From the NCBI GenBank assembly GCA_903838675.1, contig CAILZI010000122.1:1-39259 (forward strand): DNA of 39,259 bases. The letters are read 5' to 3'. Of the stretch, positions 16,556-23,864 are shown piece after piece; within the stretch, counting starts at the first letter, position 1, and each line of letters starts with the position of its first letter. The stretch comes from an uncultured Verrucomicrobiota bacterium (lineage in GTDB: Bacteria; Verrucomicrobiota; Verrucomicrobiia; Verrucomicrobiales; Verrucomicrobiaceae). A program made the position numbers and the translations under genes. The notes beneath the pieces were generated by a model. The model saw only the letters and a program-made list of their open reading frames with translations, did no database searches and was not told the DNA's origin.

Positions 16556-17875
16556 TCAAATCGCCAATGCGTTCTCCGCATCGCCAAAATGTCCCACATG
16601 GAGGCCCATGCGATCCATGAGGGCAATGTGGAGGCGGCACATTTTGCGGTTTGGGTCGGCGCTGTGATCGTGGAGGCGGCCGCCCTGAATGGTGCCGCCA
16701 CCACCGCCGGCGAGGACGACGGGGAGCTGGCGGGAGTCGTGGGCGTTGCCGTCGAAGAGGCTGCTGGTGAGCATGATCATGCTGTTTTCAAGCAGGGTGC
16801 GCTCGCCTTCATTGGTGGCCTGCATTTTGCCGAGGAACTCGCCCCAGAGCTTCACCTGGTGCTGGTTTACACGCTGGTACATGTCGAGGCGGTGCTCGTC
16901 ATTGGCGTGATGTGAGAGCTCATGAATGCCGCCGCTGATGCCATCGAGGCTGGGGAAGCGCATGTTGGAGAGGTCGTTGTTCATCATGAACGTGGCCACG
17001 CGGGTGCGGTCCATCTGGAAGGCGAGGAGCATGATGTCGAACATGATGCGCAGGTGATCTTCCGCGCTGGTGGGGATGCCGGCACCGGGGCGCTGCATGG
17101 AGGGCACCTTCACGGTGGGCTGCCAGCCTGCGCCTTTGGTTTCAGCCTGGCTGATTTTTTCGGCCAATTCAACGCGCTGCTCGATCTCACGCACGGAAGT
17201 GAGGTATTCGTCGAGCTTCTGCTTGTCGCGCTGGCTGAGCTTGGGCTTCAAAGCGCCTGCGTCTTCGAGCACGAGGTCGAGGATGCTCTTGTCACGCTTG
17301 CGCTTGCTGCCGTCGTCAAAGAGCTGATCAAATGCCTGCTGCGGGAAGATTTCCTTGGGAGCCGGAGTGGTCGGCGTGCTCCAGGAGATGTAGGCGGAGT
17401 AGATCGAGGTGAAGCCGGAATCCGTGCTGTAGCTCGGACGTTCGGTGCCGAGCACGACACTCGGCAGGGGCGTGAACTTGCCCGTTTGTGCTGAGATGAG
17501 CTGGTCCATCGTGGTGCCGACTTCGACATCGGTGGTGGTCTTCTTCACCTTGAGACCGCAGAGCACATTCATCTTCGGATAGTGCCCGCCTTCGCCATCC
17601 ACGGTGGTCGGATTCCACAGGCCTTTAAACACGCTGATGTGCTTTTTCAGCGGCTCCAGCGGCGAGAGCGATTTCATGAACTCCATGCCAGCAGGGCCCT
17701 GCGTGGCCCCCCAGTGATGCGGATTCACGCCATTGCCGGTGAAGCACACAGCGAGACGGCGAGGTGCGGTGTTGTTCTTGACCGCTTCGGCTCCGAAGGA
17801 GCTGATCGATTCAAACCACGGCAGTCCAAGGGCGACACCGGTGCCACGGAGAAATTTGCGACGGGAGAGGTTCAT
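16556..17875 (-). CDS. Tat-exported DUF1552 protein
   Basis: 439 residues from ATG 17875. The N-terminus MNLSRRKFLRGTGVALGLPW carries a twin-arginine (Arg5-Arg6) export signal. The rest is typical of DUF1552: RRLAVCFTGNGVNPHHW, KHISVFKGLWNP, SAYISWSTPTTPAPKEIFPQQAFDQLF (positions 17332-17412) and DQLISAQTG. The family is uncharacterised and nearly always encoded beside DUF1592-type cytochrome proteins in Planctomycetota, Verrucomicrobiota and Myxococcota. That is so here: the gene starts 18 bases after the DUF1592 stop on the same strand. Tat export suggests a pre-folded, possibly cofactor-bearing protein. Confidence 0.93.
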   Translation of the reverse strand: MNLSRRKFLRGTGVALGLPWFESISSFGAEAVKNNTAPRRLAVCFTGNGVNPHHWGATQGPAGMEFMKSLSPLEPLKKHISVFKGLWNPTTVDGEGGHYPKMNVLCGLKVKKTTTDVEVGTTMDQLISAQTGKFTPLPSVVLGTERPSYSTDSGFTSIYSAYISWSTPTTPAPKEIFPQQAFDQLFDDGSKRKRDKSILDLVLEDAGALKPKLSQRDKQKLDEYLTSVREIEQRVELAEKISQAETKGAGWQPTVKVPSMQRPGAGIPTSAEDHLRIMFDIMLLAFQMDRTRVATFMMNNDLSNMRFPSLDGISGGIHELSHHANDEHRLDMYQRVNQHQVKLWGEFLGKMQATNEGERTLLENSMIMLTSSLFDGNAHDSRQLPVVLAGGGGGTIQGGRLHDHSADPNRKMCRLHIALMDRMGLHVGHFGDAENALAI

Positions 17876-17893
17876 AAGGGTAGTGCGGTTATT

Positions 17894-20800
17894 TTATTGA
17901 TTGGCAGCCATGGCGGGTTCGCTGCGGCGATGGAGGAACTGGCGGCTGTTGACGACATCAAGCACGGCGGCGGAGAACTTGCCGTTGTTCTGCTTGAGCG
18001 TGGCCTGCATCTGGCGAAGCAGCGCTTTGTCGCTGGGCATCGTCTGCCGGCCCAGCGCGTAGCCGAGGAGCTTGCGGCAGAACTGTGCGTTGATGTTGGC
18101 TTCGTTCTTTTTGAGGTAGTCGCGCAGCCCGGCGAGACCCTGGAACTTGGTGCCGTCCTTGAGCTCGCCCGTGTCATCGATCTTGCCGCCGGATTCATCC
18201 GCAACACGGAAGCGGCCGATGGGGTCGAAGCTTTCGAGCGCGAAGCCGAGCGGATCAATGCGTTCATGGCAGACGGCGCAGGCGGCATCGGTGCGATGAA
18301 CCATGAGGGCTTCCCGCAAAGAGGCGGGCTTCACGGCGCTGTCGGGAAGCTTCGGCACGTTTGGTGGTGGCGGTGGTGAACTGAAACCGAGCACGACCTG
18401 ATAGAGATAGTCACCGCGCACGACGGGGCTGGTGCGGTTCGGACGCGAGGTTTTTGTCAAAATGGCCCCCATGCCGAGCAGACCACCGCGATGCTGCTGC
18501 GCGAGTTTGACTTCGCGGAACTCACCCCCGGTGACGCCAGGAACGCCGTAGAATTTGGCGAGGCGCTCATTGAGGAAGGAATAGTCGCCGCCGATGATGT
18601 CGCTGACGCTGCGATCATCGCGCACGAGATGCGCGAAGAACTCGATGGTCTCGCGCTGCATGTCGTTGCGGAGTTCGGTGGTGAACTCAGGATACTTTTT
18701 CTCATCGACCGTGCTCTTCTCATCGAAGCCGTTGAACTTGAGCCACTGCCCGGCGAACTCCTTGGCGAGGGCATTCGCCTTCGGATCACGCAGCATGCGT
18801 TTTGTCTGTGCGGCGAGGACTTCGGGCTTCAAGAGGCTGCCGTCGTCTGCGGTCTTCCTAAGCTCCCAATCAGGCTGTGAAGCCCAAAGGAAATAGCTGA
18901 GGCGCGAGGCGAGCTCATAGGCGTTGAGCTTCAAATCACCGGGAGCAGCATTGGCCAGCGGCAGCGTTTCGGCTTTGAACAGAAAGTAGGGCGAAACGAG
19001 CACGCGCACGATGACTTCGCGAGCGGCAGATTCGCGGTCGAGTTCCTTTTTGCGGCCCTCATAGTAGAGCGCGTCGAGCTTCTGGATTTCCTCAGGGGTA
19101 ACGGGCCTGCGCCAGGCACGACCAGCGAAATATTGCAGGTGCCAGAGCACGGCACCCTCATACTCCTTCTGCTGCTGCGGGTTGAGATTCGGCACGGCGG
19201 TGTAGCCAAAGTCCTTCTTCATTGCCGCGAGATAGTCGCGGTCCTTGGGGCCCAGAAGCTGCCCGAGCTGATCGTCGCTGAAGTAATAGACGGTGATGCC
19301 GGGCTTGCGGCGGTAGAGATTGTTGGCGACTTCCTCCAGCCGACGCTCAAACATATCAGGGAAGGCCTGCTTCATGAAGTTGAAGTCCCCCATGGTGCGG
19401 CGTGCGGCTTCGGTCTGTGTTTTCCAGACGGTGAGAATGCCGGGCATGATCTTGGTGACATCTCGTGGTTTGTCTGCCGTGAGATCCCACTGGATCGTGC
19501 CGTCATTGATGTCAGGATTTTCCAGGTCAAGCCGGGCCTCTGCATGAAGCCATGTGGCGTTTTCCGGCAGCGGCAGGTTGAAGACAAGCGGTGCGGCGAT
19601 GGCTAGCACACCGGGCTCAACCTTGCGCCCCTGCGGGTGTTTGCCAAAGGCGTTCTTCACGCGTTCGAGCTCGGCGATGCGCTGCTTGATTGCATCGGCG
19701 TTGGCAGGAGGCGGATTCACCGCGACAGCTTTGCGGTCTTCATCCAACTGCTTGTTGAGCCAGTCCATGTAGATCAGGTGGCCCTTGGGGGTTTTTACAT
19801 CGATTTTGGTGATGAGCGCGATGTCTCCTTTGTTGCCGTCACCATCATCGCCAATGCAGAGAAAGGCCTGCTTCCTGCCTTTGACATCGATGTTCATGTT
19901 GTAAGGACGGATGCCATCAGCGTCCTGCTGCTGACGCTGAATACCATTTCCTGGCCTCTTCGGATTGTTCCATGAGAGCAACTGCGTCTGAATCGCCTTG
20001 GCACCGTCGGTCACCGCCTGCGGCACCTGGCCGGGCTTCGTGGCATCGGGTGCGGGCAGCTCACGCCATGCGAGGCGAGTAAGATCGAGGAAGCGTGACT
20101 TTGGCTCCACGGCGTTCACGAGATTGTTCCAGTTTTGCAGGAAGGGCAGCTTCAAACCGGTCTCCTTGGCGAGTTGTTCGAGAGGCGTCTGGAAATGCTT
20201 GTGCTTCCAGCAGGCGACCATGTAGTCGGCTTCACGCATGTCCTCGCCATCCTGGGGAAGATGAGGCGCCGACTTCTGCTGGTACCAGACATAGAGGGCC
20301 TGCTGCGCCTGGGCTTTGACCTGCTCCGGCCCGCGCAGGCCGATGCGTTGCGGATTGAAGACAATGCCGGTGCCCGGCATGATGGTGGCGTGGTCGGCCA
20401 CCTTGCGGGCGGCTCCGAAGTATTTATCCAGGGCCGCCGGGCTCATGAAGAGGACATCGCCCGTATTGCTGAAGCCTTCGCCACCGCCGCCGTCGGTCTG
20501 GAATTCCTTGGCAAAGCCGTAGTCGTGGTGGGTGAGATCGCGGATCGTGTAGTCATACTCGGCGTTGGTGAGCCTGCGCATAGTCACCGGGCCGGGATCG
20601 CCCGACTGGGCGGCGGCCAAGGTGTCTAGTTCGCCATTCACCCAGCCGAGGAGGGCCTTGTGCTCCTGATCGCTCATCTGATGCGCCTTGGGCGGCGGCA
20701 TGTCGCCGTTTTCGATGGTGTCTTTGACTTTCAGCCACACCTCAAAATGCTTGGTGAGCTGCGGATCCGCCGCGAACTGCTGCAAATCGACATCTCCCTT

Positions 20801-20938
20801 GGTCTTTTTGGGGTTGTGACACTCGTAGCATTTGGCCTTCAAAACGACCTCTGCGTCCTTCCATGCAGGAGCAGCGGAAAGTGAGAACGAGCCGACGACA
20901 AAGGCGGCCAAAGCAAGATGGCGTGGATTCAAAGACAT
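17894..20938 (-). CDS. Large secreted PSCyt1-DUF1587-DUF1595-DUF1592-DUF1588-DUF1585 protein
   Basis: 1014 residues from ATG 20938 (MSLNPRHLALAAFVVGSFSLSA, signal peptide). A Met four codons upstream (20950) is the alternative. N-terminal cytochrome module with CYECH at 37-41 and NGDMPPPKAHQMSDQE. DUF1587 lies at about 120-185 (MRRLTNAEYDYTIRDL), DUF1595 about 590-655 (GRAWRRPVTPEEI), DUF1592 about 665-795 (LASRLSYFLWAS...), DUF1588 about 800-905 with a second heme motif CAVCH and RIDPLGFALESFDPIGRFR, and DUF1585 about 920-1005. Residues about 190-585 are an insert with no domain I recognise. The protein is probably periplasmic and diheme; its activity is unknown. It is the first gene of a pair with DUF1552 and shares a leader motif with the divergent DUF1501 gene. 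Confidence 0.93.
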   Translation of the reverse strand: MSLNPRHLALAAFVVGSFSLSAAPAWKDAEVVLKAKCYECHNPKKTKGDVDLQQFAADPQLTKHFEVWLKVKDTIENGDMPPPKAHQMSDQEHKALLGWVNGELDTLAAAQSGDPGPVTMRRLTNAEYDYTIRDLTHHDYGFAKEFQTDGGGGEGFSNTGDVLFMSPAALDKYFGAARKVADHATIMPGTGIVFNPQRIGLRGPEQVKAQAQQALYVWYQQKSAPHLPQDGEDMREADYMVACWKHKHFQTPLEQLAKETGLKLPFLQNWNNLVNAVEPKSRFLDLTRLAWRELPAPDATKPGQVPQAVTDGAKAIQTQLLSWNNPKRPGNGIQRQQQDADGIRPYNMNIDVKGRKQAFLCIGDDGDGNKGDIALITKIDVKTPKGHLIYMDWLNKQLDEDRKAVAVNPPPANADAIKQRIAELERVKNAFGKHPQGRKVEPGVLAIAAPLVFNLPLPENATWLHAEARLDLENPDINDGTIQWDLTADKPRDVTKIMPGILTVWKTQTEAARRTMGDFNFMKQAFPDMFERRLEEVANNLYRRKPGITVYYFSDDQLGQLLGPKDRDYLAAMKKDFGYTAVPNLNPQQQKEYEGAVLWHLQYFAGRAWRRPVTPEEIQKLDALYYEGRKKELDRESAAREVIVRVLVSPYFLFKAETLPLANAAPGDLKLNAYELASRLSYFLWASQPDWELRKTADDGSLLKPEVLAAQTKRMLRDPKANALAKEFAGQWLKFNGFDEKSTVDEKKYPEFTTELRNDMQRETIEFFAHLVRDDRSVSDIIGGDYSFLNERLAKFYGVPGVTGGEFREVKLAQQHRGGLLGMGAILTKTSRPNRTSPVVRGDYLYQVVLGFSSPPPPPNVPKLPDSAVKPASLREALMVHRTDAACAVCHERIDPLGFALESFDPIGRFRVADESGGKIDDTGELKDGTKFQGLAGLRDYLKKNEANINAQFCRKLLGYALGRQTMPSDKALLRQMQATLKQNNGKFSAAVLDVVNSRQFLHRRSEPAMAANQ

Positions 20939-20940
20939 TG

Positions 20941-20958
20941 GGGGGTACAAATGATACG
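20941..20958 (-). promoter_or_regulatory. Leader motif upstream of the DUF1592-type gene, half of a divergent pair
   Basis: On the minus strand CGTATCATTTGTACCCCC ends 2 bases before ATG 20938. It matches 16 of 18 bases of the motif just before the divergent DUF1501 start. TATCAT within it resembles a -10 box, but no -35 match sits at the right distance. It could be an operator, a near-leaderless promoter or a translation element. Confidence 0.5.
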
Positions 20959-21061
20959 GAGAAAGGACGGTTTTTAATCAGCAGCTTCTGCTCCTTTTTT
21001 GCGCTTTCATGTGCTATAAATCCCGCCCAAAGAATCACGAGAAAGCATCCCCCTGCCGAGA

Positions 21062-21079
21062 CGTATCATTCATACCCCC
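21062..21079 (+). promoter_or_regulatory. Leader motif upstream of the DUF1501 gene, half of a divergent pair
   Basis: CGTATCATTCATACCCCC lies immediately before ATG 21080. It is the inverted counterpart of 20941-20958 with two mismatches. The pair is arranged symmetrically around the 141-base divergent region, which suggests shared control of both genes. A TATAAA at 21015-21020 is a separate possible -10 element, without a convincing -35. Confidence 0.5.
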
Positions 21080-22522
21080 ATGAATTCTTCCTTTTCACAT
21101 CATGCCCCGAATCTGGCGCATGCGTTTTTGACACGCCGCGAGCTGCTGCAACGTGTCGGCATGGGCTTTGGCACGATGGCGGCCGGCTCACTCTTCACGC
21201 CGCAGGCCTCCGCTGCCACGATGGACCCCATGGCGGTGAAACGTCCGCATTTCGAGCCAAAGGCGAAACGTGTGGTGCATTTTTTCATGAACGGCGGGCC
21301 GTCCCACGTGGATACCTTCGACCCGAAGCCAATGCTGGATAAATATGATGGCAAGCCGCTGCCAAACGTGCTCAAGACGGAGCGCCCGACCGGTGCTGGC
21401 TTCAAATCGCCCTTCAAATTCACGAAGCGCGGCCAGTGCGGGCTCGAAGTGAGCGAGGTCTTTGAGAAGACCGGGGCCTTCGCAGATGACCTCTGCGTGA
21501 TCCGCTCGATGCACGCCGATGTGCCGAACCATGAGCCTTCCCTTGGCCTGATGAATAGCGGCGAAGGCCGCCTGAACCGCCCGACGATGGGATCGTGGGT
21601 GACCTACGGTCTGGGCAGCGAAAACCACAACCTGCCCGGCTACATCGCCATGTGCCCCGGCGGCATGCCGACACGGCGCACGAAGAACTGGCAGTCGGCC
21701 TTCCTGCCGAGCGCCTATCAAGGGGCCTATATTAATACGGAAGACACCCGGGTGGAAAAGCTCGTGGAATTCATCAAGAATGGGTCGCTCGACTTGAAGC
21801 AGCAGCGCCGCCAGCTGGACCTGCTGCAGGAACTGAACCAGCGCAATCTGGTGCAGCAGGACCGCGACCAGCAGCTCGAAGCCCGTGTGCAGAGCTATGA
21901 ACTGGCCTATCGCATGCAGATGGAGGCCACGGACGCCTTCGACATCATGAAGGAGCCGGAGTCGATGCGGAAGATGTATGGCGACCACGCTTTTGGCCGG
22001 CAGTGCCTGATTGCCCGGCGGTTGCTCGAACGCGGGGTGCGCTTCATCCAGCTCTGGACCGGTGCGGGCCAGCCGTGGGACAATCACGACGAAATTCTCG
22101 AACACCGGAAGCTCGGCCAGCAGACGGACGGGGCGATGGCTGCTTTTATGAGTGACCTGAAGCAGCGCGGCCTGTGGGATGACACTCTCATGATGTGGGG
22201 CGGCGAATTTGGCCGCACTCCGGCGGTCGAACTGCCGACTCCCGGGGCCAACGCGGGCAAGCAGCATGGCCGGGATCATAATCACTACGGCTTCACCATG
22301 TGGCTGGCGGGCGGCGGGGTGCGGGGCGGCTACACGCATGGCTCAACCGATGAATTTGGCTTCGCTGCGCAGGAAAACCCGGTGCATGTGCACGATCTGC
22401 ACGCCACGATCCTGAACATCCTGGGCTTTGATCACGAAAAATTTACCTACCGTTACGCCGGGCTCGATTTCCGCCTGACGGGAGTGAACGAGTGCAAAGT
22501 GGTGCGGGAATTGCTGGCCTGA
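21080..22522 (+). CDS. Tat-exported DUF1501 (sulfatase-like) protein
   Basis: 480 residues from ATG 21080. A Tat signal with Arg19-Arg20 (LTRRELLQRVGMGFGTMAAGSLF, positions 21128-21196) is followed by the DUF1501 hallmark VVHFFMNGGPSHVDTFDPKP. MHADVPNHEPSLGLMNSGE, GVRFIQLWTGAGQPWDNH, DDTLMMWGGEFGRTP and GRDHNHYGFTMWLAGGGVRGG follow. The fold is related to alkaline phosphatase/sulfatase enzymes; His and Asp residues in NGGPSHVDTFD, EFGRTP and GRDHNHYGF may bind metal. The usual partner, a DUF1549/DUF1553 protein, is absent next to it; instead the gene is divergent from the DUF1592/DUF1552 pair. Probably periplasmic; substrate unknown. Confidence 0.93.
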   Translation: MNSSFSHHAPNLAHAFLTRRELLQRVGMGFGTMAAGSLFTPQASAATMDPMAVKRPHFEPKAKRVVHFFMNGGPSHVDTFDPKPMLDKYDGKPLPNVLKTERPTGAGFKSPFKFTKRGQCGLEVSEVFEKTGAFADDLCVIRSMHADVPNHEPSLGLMNSGEGRLNRPTMGSWVTYGLGSENHNLPGYIAMCPGGMPTRRTKNWQSAFLPSAYQGAYINTEDTRVEKLVEFIKNGSLDLKQQRRQLDLLQELNQRNLVQQDRDQQLEARVQSYELAYRMQMEATDAFDIMKEPESMRKMYGDHAFGRQCLIARRLLERGVRFIQLWTGAGQPWDNHDEILEHRKLGQQTDGAMAAFMSDLKQRGLWDDTLMMWGGEFGRTPAVELPTPGANAGKQHGRDHNHYGFTMWLAGGGVRGGYTHGSTDEFGFAAQENPVHVHDLHATILNILGFDHEKFTYRYAGLDFRLTGVNECKVVRELLA

Positions 22523-22535
22523 CCGGGTCGGTAAA

Positions 22536-22564
22536 GCCAGCCACCGGCCCCTTGCAAGGCTGGC
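22536..22564. repeat. Hairpin between DUF1501 and exbB genes
   Basis: GCCAGCC (22536-22542) and GGCTGGC (22558-22564) form a perfect 7-bp stem with a 15-base loop, beginning 13 bases after the DUF1501 stop. There is no T-run, so termination is uncertain. It ends 24 bases before the exbB start. Confidence 0.35.
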
Positions 22565-22588
22565 GCACACGTTTACAGTCGCCACCTC

Positions 22589-23398
22589 ATGCACCGAAAA
22601 ATCCTCCTCGCCCTGGCTGTGCTGGTGGCTCTCATCTTCACGATGAACCTCAAAGCTCAGGCCCAGCAGCCTGCGGCTGCCGCTCCTGCTGTCCCCGTGG
22701 CCACGACTGCCGCTGAAGAGAATCCCTATGGCGACGTGCTGACCTTCCAGGGCTTCGTCAAGCGCACCGGCGTCATGGCCTACCCGCTGATCATTCTGTC
22801 GATGATCGCGTTCTTCATGATCGTGCTGTTCGGATTTACAGTCAGGCAGGGCACCGTGGTCAGCGACGCGTTCATGAATTCGGCGGATGCTCTGATTCGC
22901 AAGCAGGACTACCTCGGGCTGCTCGCGGTGTGCAACCGCCGCAACGAGTGCATCGCCCGCATCACCTCGAAGACGCTCGACTTCGCCACGCGCAACCCGA
23001 CCGCGAGTTTTGAAGAGGTCAAAGAAGTCACCGAGGCCGAGGGCAACCGCCAGTCGAGCCTGCTGCTGGCCCGCATCGCCTATCTGGGTGACGTGGGTGC
23101 CATCGCCCCCATGCTCGGCCTGCTCGGGACGACGCTGGGCATGATCACGACCTTCCATGAAATCTCCGGCAAAGGCGTCGGCGGCTCGAACCAGCTCGGC
23201 CTGGCCCAAGGGGTGTCTGAAGCGCTGCTCTGTACGGCCTCGGGGCTCGTCATCGGCATTCCCTCCCTCATGTTCTACGCCATCTTCCGTGGCAAGGTGA
23301 ACCGCCTGATCTCTGAAATGGAAGCCGCGACGACCCACCTGATGGCCTTGCTAGCAGTGCAATACAAGCGTGCCGCACGCGCCGTCGCCGGTCAGTAA
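22589..23398 (+). CDS. exbB: ExbB/TolQ/MotA-type proton channel subunit
   Basis: 269 residues from ATG 22589. An N-terminal signal-like helix (MHRKILLALAVLVALIFTMN) and an Ala/Pro linker precede the three core TM helices: about 62-84 (VMAYPLIILSMIAFFMIVLF), 166-190 (GDVGAIAPMLGLLGTTLGMI) and 209-233 (SEALLCTASGLVIGIPSLMF). The GLLGTTLGMI...F and EAL..TA.GL.IGIP blocks are the MotA/TolQ/ExbB signature. With ExbD it forms an inner-membrane proton channel that energises outer-membrane or envelope work. The extra N-terminal signal is common in Bacteroidota/Verrucomicrobiota versions. It is 21 bases upstream of exbD, followed by a TPR gene, so probably one operon. Confidence 0.92.
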   Translation: MHRKILLALAVLVALIFTMNLKAQAQQPAAAAPAVPVATTAAEENPYGDVLTFQGFVKRTGVMAYPLIILSMIAFFMIVLFGFTVRQGTVVSDAFMNSADALIRKQDYLGLLAVCNRRNECIARITSKTLDFATRNPTASFEEVKEVTEAEGNRQSSLLLARIAYLGDVGAIAPMLGLLGTTLGMITTFHEISGKGVGGSNQLGLAQGVSEALLCTASGLVIGIPSLMFYAIFRGKVNRLISEMEAATTHLMALLAVQYKRAARAVAGQ

Positions 23399-23419
23399 CC
23401 AGGAAGCTTCCTATCCGCG

Positions 23420-23863
23420 ATGAACTTCCGCAAACAGCACTCCATCGAACCCTCGCCCATGCAGCTCGCGCCGCTGGTGGACGTGCTGTTCCTGCTCGTC
23501 ATTTTCTTTGCCGTAACCTTTCAATATGCCAAGGAGGAGCAGGTCATGGACGTCAGCGTGCCTGCCGCCGACGAAGGCAAGGAGAAGGAGTCCCGCAACG
23601 TCGGCGAGATCATCATCAACATCAAAAAAGAGGGCGAGATCCTCGTCAACGGCCAGAAGTACAACACCGACGAACTGCTGGTGAAACTGAAGAACATCGT
23701 CGCACTCTACAAAGATCAGGCCGTGATCCTGCGTGGTGACGAAGGCACCCCTTACCAGAACGTCATCCGCGTGCTGGACACCTGCCAGAAGGCTGGCATC
23801 TGGAACATCGCCTTTGCCACGCGCAAACCTGACGCCGACCAACCTGCCGCCACGCCCAAGTGA
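23420..23863 (+). CDS. exbD: ExbD/TolR-type energy-transducing protein
   Basis: 147 residues from ATG 23420. It has a short cytoplasmic N-terminus, one TM helix with the protonatable Asp21 (APLVDVLFLLVIFFAVTF), and a periplasmic domain containing IIINIKKEGEILVNGQKYNTDELL and AVILRGDEGTPYQNVIRVLDTCQKAGIWNIAFAT (positions 23721-23822), the TolR/ExbD fold. Works with ExbB as the rotor or plug of a proton-driven motor. Its stop at 23863 is followed after one base by the start of the TPR gene, implying translational coupling. Confidence 0.93.
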   Translation: MNFRKQHSIEPSPMQLAPLVDVLFLLVIFFAVTFQYAKEEQVMDVSVPAADEGKEKESRNVGEIIINIKKEGEILVNGQKYNTDELLVKLKNIVALYKDQAVILRGDEGTPYQNVIRVLDTCQKAGIWNIAFATRKPDADQPAATPK

Positions 23864-23864
23864 G

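Noticed and set aside
20980..21000. AGCAG-CTT-CTGCT stem followed by six T on the + strand, terminator-like
   Set aside because: The stem is only 5 bp, and it lies in a divergent promoter region with no upstream + strand gene to terminate.
21188..22339. Long open frame antisense to the DUF1501 gene
   Set aside because: Shadow of a well-conserved gene, no motifs.
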